Source: an uncultured Ruminococcus sp. (lineage in GTDB: Bacteria; Bacillota; Clostridia; Oscillospirales; Acutalibacteraceae). From it: a stretch of DNA of 52,341 nucleotides. The notes under the pieces are model-generated. The model ran no database searches and was not told where the DNA came from. It was given only the letters and a program-made list of their open reading frames with translations. The stretch lies in assembly GCA_902793125.1 (NCBI GenBank), contig CADBCC010000013.1, positions 38,794 to 91,134 on the forward strand. Direction: 5' to 3'. Position numbers and translations under genes: made by a program. Of the stretch, positions 25,390 through 32,941 are shown one piece after another; position 1 is the first letter of the stretch; every line of letters begins with the position of its first letter.

Positions 25390-27978
25390 TTAAAAGTAAA
25401 TGTATCGTATTTTTCGGATATTCCCGAACCCGCTGACTTTAGAAACGCCTTTTACTTTCATAATGGCGTTCATAACTTCGTCAGCGGTCTTGAACGCGTC
25501 TTTCTTCTTTACTCCGTTATCTAATTCGAGAGTAACGGAAATCTGGTTGCTTTCGGCGGTATCTATCATATTTACGCCCGTTGAGAAAGTCTGAATTATA
25601 CAAATAACGAGCAGAATAACCGATACTAATATCGGGATATATTTGTGTCTGAGTGAAAAGCCGAGAGTTTTCGCGTAAGCGTTTTTCAGCTTATCGAACC
25701 AGTTTTCTTTTCTTTCCTTTGTATTTTTAAGCAGAAGCGATCCGAGCGTAGGCACAACCGTCAAAGCGACAATAAGCGACGCCGCTAAAGCGTACGAAAT
25801 TGTAAACGCGAAGGGGATAAGAAGCTGGGCTACAATTCCCGTAGTATATACCATCGGAAGGAACACGCAGATTGTAGTTGCCGTAGAGGCGATAATCGGA
25901 GCGGCGACTTGTTTTGTTCCCTGAACCGCGGCTCTCGGAGCGGGTACGCCTTTTTGTCGTAAGCGGAAAATATTTTCCATTACAACTACCGAGTTGTCGA
26001 CAAGCATACCTATACTTATACAAAGTCCCGCAAGCGACATAACGTTGATGAATATACCCGTAAAGTACATTATTATAAGCGCGAAAGTAACGCTGAACGG
26101 AATACTGAACGCTACTACCAATGTAGGCTTAACCGACTTTAAGAACAGCGCGAGTACAAGTATCGCTAAAAGCGCGCCCAGGAGTATACTGCTGAGTACC
26201 GTGCTTATGATTCTTGAGATGTATTCACCCTGGTTCATCATTTTCGTGAAGCTTAATCCTTTGTATTTAGCTTCAAGTTCGTTAAACGCCTGCTGGATAC
26301 TTTCGGATACGGTGCTGGTATTCGCGTTACCCGCTTTGTAAACGGAAAGCATTACCGCGTCTTTTCCGTTAACCTTGCTGTACGCTTCGCCGACATTATC
26401 TACAACCGTTACATTCGCTACGTCGCGGACACGGATTTTTCCGACGCCTTTAATTTTTGTAAGAACAAGATTCTTAATTTCTTTTTCGTTTTTAAAATTC
26501 TCGTTAACCTCAATAAGCCATTGGTCAGAATTCTTATCTTTAACATAGCCCGCGGGCATTGAGAAATTCTGGGCGTTGAGAATACCCGTTAATGTTTTGA
26601 TTGATAACAGCGCGTTTATGTTAGCGTTTTTCTTAGCCGCGCTTATTGAGCTGTTGAGTTTATCTTCGGCCGAGCTGAGCTCTTTTTCGGCGTTTGTGAT
26701 ACTTTGCTCAGCCGAGTCGAGTTTTGCTTCGCCTGAGCCGAATGACGCGGCGGCGCTGAGTCCCGCTGAGTTTAATTCGGACTGCTGTTTGTCGAGCTTT
26801 TTGGTTTTTGAATTTATTTTTTCAACAATAGCTTCCTGGATTTTGATTTTTGATTTAACGCTTGAAAGCTCGGAATCAATCTCTGGAATTCTGATTTCAA
26901 CCGCGTTGTAGACGGTTTTAAGGTCTTTGTACTTAAGCTTGCTTACCTTATCGCCGTAGCCGATTTGGTTCATCCAGTTAATAAAATCGTTAAATTTCTT
27001 TTCGCTTTCCACAGCTTCCTTTAACGAAGACGGCACGGTTATACCCGCCGCCGACGCGTAGGAGGAGAGAGAGGAGTTTAAGGTTTTAAAAGTTGAGTTT
27101 AAGGTTTTATAAGTGTCGGGAAGTTTAGCGTCGTTATACGCTTTCTTCTCGGCTTCGAGTGCGGCTTTCTGCGCCTTTAAGCTTGAGAGTGTTGACTCGT
27201 AAGCCGCTTTTGTAGACTGCAGTTTTGAAATCTGTACCGAAGCGTCGGAAATCTTTTTGTTGGTTTTGCTTTTGGTTGAATTTAATTTTTTCTTACCGCT
27301 CGATAATTTGCTTTTACTGCTTGAAAGTTTTGACTTTGAGGTGGAAATTTTATCTTTAGCTTCACCAAGTTTTTCGTTGGTTTGCTCAAGTATTTTTTCG
27401 TTTATTTTATCAATTTTCTTTTTATTCAGTTTTACTTCGATACTGTCCGAGATAAGTCCGCTTGCCGAAACGCTTGCGACACCGGATTTTCTCTCAAGAT
27501 AAGGTTTAACGGTGTTCTCGCAGAAATCGGAAAGTTCTTTAATATCCTTTCCGCTGTAGTTAACATTCGCGTACATAGTAGCGACCATATCCATACTGAT
27601 TTCAAGAATATTAGGCGTTCCGCATCCGTCGGGGAGAGTCATCGAGTTAACGGTTTTTGAAACACGTACAAGCGCCGAGTTCATATCTGTATCGCTGACG
27701 AAGCTGAGCATAACCACAGAGTAGTTGTTGTTGGAGGTACTGGTTACTTTCTCAACACCGCTTATCGTTCCGAGCGTATTTTCCATCGGTTCGGTTATAT
27801 CTTTCTGAACCTTTTCCGGGGAAGCTCCGATTTCGGTTGTGATAACAGCCATATAAGGTAATTCTAAATTCGGAAGCAGGTCGGTTTTCATCGACCTTAA
27901 ACTTACAAATCCTACTACAATTACCATAATTATAGCTACAATCATATAATATGGTTTTTTAACGAAAAATTTAGTCAT
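25390..27978 (-). CDS. RND-family efflux permease, N-terminal part (ends at a frameshift)
   Basis: This 862-residue frame begins with the RND helix 1 region (FVKKPYYMIVAIIMVIVVGFVSLRSMKTDLLPNLE) and first porter domain. A Lys/Ser-rich coiled-coil insertion follows at about residues 190-450, then helices 2-7 with SIGMLVDNSVVVMENIFRLR, the helix 4 Asp motif. It ends abruptly in a non-homologous tail (IRKIRYIYF) where the frame is lost. Restoring one base at the GGG (CCC at 25429-25431) joins it to the C-terminal part, giving about 1295 residues. The ATG has AAAAGAAGG upstream. The two parts together would export hydrophobic compounds using proton motive force; the substrate is unknown. Confidence 0.88.
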   Translation of the reverse strand: MTKFFVKKPYYMIVAIIMVIVVGFVSLRSMKTDLLPNLELPYMAVITTEIGASPEKVQKDITEPMENTLGTISGVEKVTSTSNNNYSVVMLSFVSDTDMNSALVRVSKTVNSMTLPDGCGTPNILEISMDMVATMYANVNYSGKDIKELSDFCENTVKPYLERKSGVASVSASGLISDSIEVKLNKKKIDKINEKILEQTNEKLGEAKDKISTSKSKLSSSKSKLSSGKKKLNSTKSKTNKKISDASVQISKLQSTKAAYESTLSSLKAQKAALEAEKKAYNDAKLPDTYKTLNSTFKTLNSSLSSYASAAGITVPSSLKEAVESEKKFNDFINWMNQIGYGDKVSKLKYKDLKTVYNAVEIRIPEIDSELSSVKSKIKIQEAIVEKINSKTKKLDKQQSELNSAGLSAAASFGSGEAKLDSAEQSITNAEKELSSAEDKLNSSISAAKKNANINALLSIKTLTGILNAQNFSMPAGYVKDKNSDQWLIEVNENFKNEKEIKNLVLTKIKGVGKIRVRDVANVTVVDNVGEAYSKVNGKDAVMLSVYKAGNANTSTVSESIQQAFNELEAKYKGLSFTKMMNQGEYISRIISTVLSSILLGALLAILVLALFLKSVKPTLVVAFSIPFSVTFALIIMYFTGIFINVMSLAGLCISIGMLVDNSVVVMENIFRLRQKGVPAPRAAVQGTKQVAAPIIASTATTICVFLPMVYTTGIVAQLLIPFAFTISYALAASLIVALTVVPTLGSLLLKNTKERKENWFDKLKNAYAKTLGFSLRHKYIPILVSVILLVICIIQTFSTGVNMIDTAESNQISVTLELDNGVKKKDAFKTADEVMNAIMKVKGVSKVSGFGNIRKIRYIYF

Positions 27979-28014
27979 AAATAAACCTTCTTTTAAAGCA
28001 AGTTATTCCCAAAC

Positions 28015-28044
28015 ATTATACCATATAAACAGGATAATAGTCAA
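28015..28044 (-). promoter_or_regulatory. Promoter of the RND permease gene
   Basis: On the minus strand, TTGACT (28044-28039) and TATAAT (28020-28015) are separated by 18 bases, about 35 bases before the ATG. Confidence 0.75.
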
Positions 28045-28092
28045 AGGGAAAAATGGTGACAAGAATTATTTTTCAATCAATTAATTTTTCCA

Positions 28093-28121
28093 TTGACAAA
28101 TACCTGATTTTTTGATATAAT
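28093..28121 (+). promoter_or_regulatory. Consensus promoter of tRNA-Gly
   Basis: Perfect TTGACA (28093-28098), 17-base spacer and TATAAT (28116-28121), 17 bases before the mature tRNA 5' end. Confidence 0.9.
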
Positions 28122-28138
28122 AACAAAGCTGTAAATAA

Positions 28139-28212
28139 GCGGATGTAGTTTAGTGGTAGAACTTCAGCCTTCCAAGCTGATCGTGTGGGTTCGATTCCCA
28201 TCATCCGCTCCA
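28139..28212 (+). tRNA. tRNA-Gly (anticodon UCC), CCA encoded
   Basis: The acceptor stem GCGGATG pairs with CATCCGC. The D arm contains AGTGGTA, the anticodon loop is CTTCCAA with anticodon TCC, and the T arm has GGTTCGATTCC. Discriminator T and an encoded CCA end the gene. It reads GGA codons primarily. A strong promoter and terminator flank it, so it is a single-gene unit. Its 3' end is copied twice downstream. Confidence 0.97.
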
Positions 28213-28220
28213 CGATAAAA

Positions 28221-28248
28221 ACAGACACCGAATTGGTGTCTGTTTTTT
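28221..28248 (+). terminator. Terminator of tRNA-Gly
   Basis: A 9-bp stem (ACAGACACC / GGTGTCTGT) with a 5-base loop followed by a T run. Confidence 0.92.
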
Positions 28249-28254
28249 CGTTAT

Positions 28255-28558
28255 GCGTATGATGGGAATCGAACAGGGCGTTAAGAAAACAGTCCTGCGG
28301 ACTGTTTTTAGCCCGCCGCGCAGATGAAACTTTTCTCATTTACGTGAACCCCATAGGCGATATGAATGGGATTTTCCAGATGAACATACATCATCCGCTT
28401 TTTGCGTTAGCAAAAATACGGGAATCGAACAGGGCGTAAATAAAACGCTCCTGAGGAGCGTTTTTAGGGCGCAGCGTTGCAGAAACTTTTCCGATTAACG
28501 TGAACCCCACAGGCGATATGAATGGGATTTTTTAGATGAACATACATCATCCGCTCCA
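28255..28558. repeat. Two tandem ~156-bp units, each ending in a copy of the tRNA-Gly 3' end
   Basis: Unit A (about 28255-28399) and unit B (about 28417-28558) share GGGAATCGAACAGGGCG, a hairpin, ACGTGAACCCCA.AGGCGATATGAATGGGATTTT and AGATGAACATACATCATCCGCT. The beginning of unit A is a 20-base inverted copy, with one mismatch, of the tRNA T-arm and acceptor. Each unit ends with CATCATCCGCT in tRNA orientation (28389-28399 and 28545-28555), and unit B also includes CCA. The gap from the tRNA to the next gene (28213-28622) holds only these units and terminators; no gene is supported. Confidence 0.88.
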
Positions 28559-28564
28559 AAAAGA

Positions 28565-28590
28565 AAACTCCCGTTAGGGAGTTTCCTTTT
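28565..28590. terminator. Terminator for the leftward decarboxylase operon
   Basis: An 8-bp stem (AAACTCCC / GGGAGTTT) with loop GTTA. The plus side has CCTTTTT and the minus side TTCTTTTT, so it can end transcription in both directions. Confidence 0.8.
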
Positions 28591-28622
28591 TATATAAAAG
28601 TATTTAGATTTAATAGTTTTTA

Positions 28623-29456
28623 TTAATCATCATTCGTTTCAACTTTGTTAATTGCTCCGCTTACATCCTTCGCGAGTTCCATTTTCTGGAAATCTTTATT
28701 ATCCGACAGGCACATATCAAATTCGGGAGTTATGTCGAACTCAGCCTGTGCCGAGTCAAACGCGAGCTCGAGAATATGTCCGCCCTTTGTTTTATCGTCG
28801 GAGATAAAGTGGAAATGCCAGCCCGGGGTGTTGAGTCCGTCCATATAGTCGGGGCAGTAGAGAGCGACTACAGTTCCTTTTATATTGTCGTAGTTAAATT
28901 CACGCTGGTCGGTTGCGAGAGCTTTGTCGAGCGATTTGTAGGGCTTTTCCTGCTTAAGCTCGCTGCGTACATTCATCTTTTTAAATTCGCCGCTTATTTT
29001 TACGAAACAGAACATATTCTTTCCGTTTTTCTCGACCGTCTTGTCGAGTGTATCTTTAAGAGCGTTAATATCCTTAATTCCGCTGACGGTCTCTTTTACA
29101 TCGCTGTCGAAGAATGTTACGTTGGAGAAGGGAACAGTTTCCTTGTCAGAGGCTTTTTGTACGGAGCCGTCGCCGAGCGCCTGGTATACCGTTCCGTCCA
29201 GAACAATCATTTCGCCGTTTACGCCCTCAAAGGTTCCTATACCGATGTCGCCGTGCTTTTTAAGTTCGCTGACTTCTATAATTCCGTCGTAATAGCCCTG
29301 AGTCAGCGACTGCAAAAGCGCTACCTGAAAAATTGTTTCTTTGCTGTTTTTCTCAGTTTTTTCCGATTTGCTGTCCTGTTGCGGGGAACAAGCCGTAAAC
29401 GACAGCAAAAGCGCCGCCGCTAAAATGATTGCCGATAATCTTTTCATTTTGTACAC
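28623..29456 (-). CDS. Alpha-acetolactate decarboxylase, lipoprotein form
   Basis: The 277-residue protein has a lipoprotein signal ending at Cys23 (SFTAC) and a Ser/Lys/Glu-rich spacer, then a complete acetolactate decarboxylase domain (BudA/AlsD, PF03306). The zinc ligands are visible: H214 and H216 in GWHFHF and H227 in GGH, with the spacing known for the family, plus E82 in NGEMIVLDG. The family converts acetolactate to acetoin in the cytosol. Here the domain would be anchored outside the membrane, which is unusual. It lies 56 bp downstream of a cytosolic paralogue on the same strand. The ATG at 29456 has AAAGGGTG upstream; ATG at codon 4 is an alternative. Confidence 0.9.
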   Translation of the reverse strand: MYKMKRLSAIILAAALLLSFTACSPQQDSKSEKTEKNSKETIFQVALLQSLTQGYYDGIIEVSELKKHGDIGIGTFEGVNGEMIVLDGTVYQALGDGSVQKASDKETVPFSNVTFFDSDVKETVSGIKDINALKDTLDKTVEKNGKNMFCFVKISGEFKKMNVRSELKQEKPYKSLDKALATDQREFNYDNIKGTVVALYCPDYMDGLNTPGWHFHFISDDKTKGGHILELAFDSAQAEFDITPEFDMCLSDNKDFQKMELAKDVSGAINKVETNDD

Positions 29457-29512
29457 CCTTTCAATTTGTATTTGTTTATCGCAATTTATTTTCAGTACTG
29501 AAAAATAAATAA

Positions 29513-30241
29513 TCAGCCGTTTCCTTGTTCAACTTCTTCAATTTCATCTTTTGACGCTTCTTTAAGAGAATATATATCAAACGCCGCGTCATTCGGAAGC
29601 TGTATATCAATTCTGTCAATTTTTTTAATCAGACATTCTCCTGAACTCATAGACGCCTCAAATACGTGGCCTCCGAGCTTTTTGTCTTTCGAGAGGAAGT
29701 GCATATGCCAGCCCGAAGCGTTTATACCGTCCATATAATCGGGGAAATATACGCAAACGAGAGTCCCGTAAAGATTCTCAAAACAAAAGTCCTTCTGCGT
29801 TTTTGAAAGAATAGTTTTAAGAGTAATGTGCTGTGAACGATACGGAGCTCCTGCCCGCGCGTGTACTTTTTCAAACCATCCGTCTATTTTCGCGATATGT
29901 ATACTGTTTAAGCTGAAATCTAAATCTATACTCAAAGTCAGTTCCTTTTTTATGGCTTCAATACTCTGCATATTACTCAATTTAATTTTTTTGCCGTCTT
30001 TTACAGTGCCCGAAACCGCAAACGGTACTCCCGCCGATTCAGGCGAGCAAATTATACTTCCGTCCTGTTTAGCCTGATAGCATACGCCGTCTAAGATTAT
30101 CATCTCGCCGTCTACATGTTCAAAAGTACCGAGCCCTATATCGCCGTTTTGGAGCATTTCCTGAACTGTGACAACAGGTTTTGTATAACCAAGCGCTAAA
30201 GCTTGCAGAGTAGATACCTGGAAGATTTTATTTGAATTCAT
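29513..30241 (-). CDS. budA: Alpha-acetolactate decarboxylase, cytosolic form
   Basis: The 242-residue protein has no signal peptide. It carries the full family signature: IFQVSTLQALALGY, GDIGLGTFEHVDGEMI with E46, and GWHMHFLSKDKKLGGH with H179, H181 and H192 as zinc ligands. It converts 2-acetolactate to acetoin and CO2, which links pyruvate overflow to acetoin and diverts acetolactate from branched-chain amino acid synthesis. AGGAGGG precedes the ATG. It is the first gene of a two-gene unit with the lipoprotein paralogue; no acetolactate synthase gene lies nearby. Confidence 0.93.
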   Translation of the reverse strand: MNSNKIFQVSTLQALALGYTKPVVTVQEMLQNGDIGLGTFEHVDGEMIILDGVCYQAKQDGSIICSPESAGVPFAVSGTVKDGKKIKLSNMQSIEAIKKELTLSIDLDFSLNSIHIAKIDGWFEKVHARAGAPYRSQHITLKTILSKTQKDFCFENLYGTLVCVYFPDYMDGINASGWHMHFLSKDKKLGGHVFEASMSSGECLIKKIDRIDIQLPNDAAFDIYSLKEASKDEIEEVEQGNG

Positions 30242-30500
30242 TTAAATCCCTCCTAAGTCTTATTATCTTAATATTTATACTAATAATATCACCTTTTTTT
30301 ATAAGACGCAATAGAAAAATTGACATTTATATTCTGTTTTTAATTAAATAAAGCACGGTTTTCTTTTTTTGATAAAATAGTAGATTTTCAAATAGAATTG
30401 TGTTATAATATTGGCAGTATGTACACAAAATTATGTTCACAATAGATTAATATAGTATTTATTACTATATTTTTATAAAAACATTCACAGGTTTAGATTT

Positions 30501-31466
30501 ATGGATAGTATAATTTGGTTGGTTTTTATTGTATTAGCGATACTTATGTGGTCGTCGTCGTGCTTGTTTTATAAAGCAGGTGTTTATGACGGAAAAGAAG
30601 AACACATTTGTTTAAAATACTCCGTTTGTATAGGAGTAGTATTTTTTGTTATCGCTCTTGTTTATCTTATAATACGAGACGAACCGTTTTCGATTTTGGA
30701 AAGCGCCGTAAGATTCTGGCCTATGACCGTATTCGGTATTTTGTATGCTGTTATTAACACAATTTCTTTTAAAGGTTATGTCTATAACGAAGCGACGGTG
30801 GAATCTCCCATAGAGGGAATAAGCGGCGGAGCGTCAACTATACTTCTTATATTAGCGTATTTAGCGCTTGGAAGGGTAAAGTCGATCGCCGAGCTTTTAA
30901 CTCCTTTCAGAAGTGCGGGAATACTGATTATTTTAGTTAGTATTATCCTGCTGTCGACTGTTCGAAACAGAACCAATCGGAAAAATCCTGAGTATAAAAA
31001 TAAGAAATTGTTGAGCAGGGGGTTAGGTACTCTTATATTTCCTGTTATATTCGCTATAGTTGACGGCCTGGAGACAATCGTAACAGGCGTTTGTCTCGAT
31101 ACTACCTATGGTTACGCTATGCCCGAGGGCGACAGTATTATCATAGTCGGAATGGAATACGCGGTATTTGCTTTTGTGTTCTGGATTTATATTTTTTGGA
31201 AAGAAAAAAAGTTATACAATCCATTCACTAAGAAAAGCGCTCCCCGTCTGCTCGGCGCGCTGACCGATAATGTCGGTATTGTTTTTTACAGCTATGCGAT
31301 GGCGATGAATTCGGTATCTACCGATCCTTTACTCGCTGTTTATCCGATCTTTGTAATGCTCGGAGGCAGAATTTTTATGAAAGAAAAGGTCAGCAAGGCG
31401 CAGTATGTTTTCCTGCTCGGAATTGTAGCGGGAAGCGTTTTGGTTGTTTTGGATACAATATCCTGA
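30501..31466 (+). CDS. EamA/DMT-family membrane transporter
   Basis: The 321-residue protein has ten predicted hydrophobic helices in two halves, with the EamA-type endings EATVESPIEGISGGASTILLILAYLALG and STDPLLAVYPIFVMLGGRIFMKEKVSKAQYVFLLGIVAGSVLVVL. DMT transporters move metabolites or drugs; the substrate is not evident. The ATG at 30501 lacks a strong ribosome binding site (ACAGGTTTAG upstream). It is divergent from the decarboxylase genes. The 258-bp AT-rich divergent gap holds a TATAAT near 30405 but I see no convincing -35 box. Confidence 0.82.
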   Translation: MDSIIWLVFIVLAILMWSSSCLFYKAGVYDGKEEHICLKYSVCIGVVFFVIALVYLIIRDEPFSILESAVRFWPMTVFGILYAVINTISFKGYVYNEATVESPIEGISGGASTILLILAYLALGRVKSIAELLTPFRSAGILIILVSIILLSTVRNRTNRKNPEYKNKKLLSRGLGTLIFPVIFAIVDGLETIVTGVCLDTTYGYAMPEGDSIIIVGMEYAVFAFVFWIYIFWKEKKLYNPFTKKSAPRLLGALTDNVGIVFYSYAMAMNSVSTDPLLAVYPIFVMLGGRIFMKEKVSKAQYVFLLGIVAGSVLVVLDTIS

Positions 31467-31524
31467 GTTTTCGAAATTGATTATTCAGATTATAAAATAA
31501 ACATTCACTAAAAGGAGAAATAAG

Positions 31525-31689
31525 CTGTTCGGAGATTTATATCTGCAAAGCTATAATTCCGCGGATAAGATTCTTGAACAGGCTCGGGGATACCTTTTCC
31601 GGATGCAGTTTACTATTCTTGTTATTCTGAACGATAAGAAGTATTCCGATGATGAGTATGATTTGATGCTTCATCTCCTTGCGCCGTAA
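31525..31689 (+). CDS. Candidate small protein with CTG start
   Basis: A 54-codon frame begins at CTG, 7 bases after a strong AAAGGAG site, and has no ATG, GTG or TTG in a suitable place. The product starts FGDLYLQSYNSADKILEQA and ends YSDDEYDLMLHLLAP, an amphipathic sequence with two probable helices. Base composition and codon use look coding. It may use a true CTG start, or be a gene whose ATG was lost by one mutation. I do not recognise the family. Confidence 0.4.
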   Translation: MFGDLYLQSYNSADKILEQARGYLFRMQFTILVILNDKKYSDDEYDLMLHLLAP

Positions 31690-31780
31690 AATAAAAGTTA
31701 AATAGCGGGCTTGCCCCGCGTGTTGGTGTATTATAAAAATTTCAAAGTCAATATTAACGAATTATTCTTACGTTTAATTA

Positions 31781-31809
31781 TTGACAGTACATTTATAAAT
31801 TTATATAAT
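31781..31809 (+). promoter_or_regulatory. Perfect consensus sigma-A promoter
   Basis: TTGACA (31781-31786), 17-base spacer, TATAAT (31804-31809), about 65 bases before the ATG of the interrupted GRAM-like gene. Confidence 0.92.
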
Positions 31810-31876
31810 ATTTATGTAACATAGATAAAGAATAAATCTCAGCGTTTTTATCTATACAGAAAAGGAGCGGCAGGTA

Positions 31877-32824
31877 ATGGGTAGAAAGATTTCAAGGTAA
31901 GACGCAATAGAAATCTTAAACAAATCAGTAGTTTCTAATCCGGGAATTAATCTGTGGCAAGGTGAAGTTTGCTATTTCGCGAGTGCTGCTACGGGTATTG
32001 TTGCCAAAAACCAAGTAATCGGCTCAACTTACAGCAGTTCCGGTTCAAGTTTGTACATCCGAAAATTCGGTGTCGGCTTTCACGATAATCAAGGCGTAAG
32101 AAACAACGTGCGCGGAACGGTTGTAGATACTTACGAAGGTCACTTGTATCTGACTTCAAAAAGGATTGTACTTGTGGCTTATAGGTGCGGTTTTGATATT
32201 CCGCTTGAAAAATTGACTTCATTGGACTTTTACGGCGACGGGCTAATGGTTACATCTAACGGTAAAAGCTATCTTGTCGGATTAAAAAAAGTAAAGAAGC
32301 TGATGAAACTTATCGAGGCAAATAATGTGGTTCAATACGCTAAAAACGATGCTCTGCCCGCAAGTCAGCAATATCCCGCAAATCAGCAGATTCCGCCCCC
32401 AAATCAGCAATATCCCGCAAATCAGCAGGTTCCGCCCGTAAATCAGCAACCTCCTGTAAATCAGCAGGCTCCTGTAAATCAGCCGCATCAGCCTGTAAAT
32501 CAGCCTGTCCCTGAAAGCAGTAATTTTAATAACGGCAGCTACACCGCTGCAAGCAATTTGAACAGCGGTACCGAATCTAAAAATAGCAAAAAATCTCCTG
32601 TTGTATTATGGATTGTGTTTGCAGTTTGTTTGCTTCTTGCAATCTTTTCATTAACCGCAAGTTATAATAAACTGAAATTTTTTGTTTTCTTTGGCTCAAT
32701 CGCACTCGGGTGCGCGCTGCATCTCGATCCGTTTAAATTACGTGAAAATAAGAATATGCTGCCCGTTGCGGCTACGTGGATGATTTGCGCGGTGTTAGCT
32801 ATAATCGGATTATTATTTTTATAA
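31877..32824 (+). pseudogene. GRAM/PH-like protein with Gln/Pro repeats, interrupted by a stop at codon 8
   Basis: ATG at 31877 follows AAAGGAGCGG, but codon 8 is TAA (31898-31900); after it the same frame runs open to 32824. The frame encodes a GRAM- or PH-like domain (about residues 10-150, with GHLYLTSKRIVLVA), then a low-complexity linker of NQQ/PANQQ/PVNQQ repeats (32345-32515) and two membrane helices at the C-terminus. The only later start-like codon is TTG at 32051, inside the domain and without a ribosome binding site. A single C-to-T change from CAA would explain the stop. It is either a recent pseudogene, a read error or a readthrough gene. A terminator follows. Confidence 0.8.
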
Positions 32825-32840
32825 AAAAACTAAAATCTTA

Positions 32841-32866
32841 GGAGCGGTTTTTACCGCTCCTTTTTT
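32841..32866 (+). terminator. Terminator of the GRAM-like gene
   Basis: A 7-bp GC-rich stem (GGAGCGG / CCGCTCC) followed by six T residues. Confidence 0.9.
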
Positions 32867-32873
32867 ACGCAAA

Positions 32874-32901
32874 AAGCAGAGCAGGAAAACCTGCTCTGCT
32901 T
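32874..32901 (-). terminator. Terminator of the reverse rubrerythrin gene
   Basis: A perfect 12-bp stem (AAGCAGAGCAGG / CCTGCTCTGCTT) with a 4-base loop. On the minus strand it is followed by TTTTTGCG. Confidence 0.88.
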
Positions 32902-32910
32902 AATAGTTTA

Positions 32911-32941
32911 ATTACGAATTACGCATTGTGAATTGCGAATT
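32911..32941. repeat. Short interspersed ATTACGAATT-type repeat
   Basis: Four AATT blocks separated by ACG or GCG form an imperfect inverted repeat just after the rubrerythrin stop. Such strings are common as small dispersed repeats in Firmicutes intergenic regions. Confidence 0.5.

Larger units (their letters stand above)
31467..31876. other. Gene-poor stretch between the EamA and GRAM-like genes
   Basis: This 410-bp stretch holds a candidate 54-codon gene with a CTG start (31525-31689), a short GCGGG/CCCGC hairpin at 31705-31719 without a clear T run, and a perfect consensus promoter at 31781-31809. Apart from these I see no further gene. Confidence 0.5.

Noticed and set aside
28073-28339. 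88-residue minus-strand frame covering the tRNA-Gly
   Set aside because: It is the antisense of the tRNA and its inverted repeat; the MGIEPTRSAWKAEVLPLN-type peptide is a well-known false protein from tRNA-Gly complements.
31705-31719. GCGGG/CCCGC hairpin as a terminator
   Set aside because: The stem is only 5 bp and is not followed by a T run, so termination is not supported.
30302-31913. 16-bp exact match (30302-30317 and 31898-31913)
   Set aside because: A match of this length is expected by chance about once in a window of this size, so I give it no weight even though it touches the codon-8 stop.
32345-32515. CRISPR-like regular CAGCA/AATCAGC repetition
   Set aside because: The regularity is coding: it encodes NQQ/PANQQ/PVNQQ peptide repeats in frame. 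There are no unique spacers.
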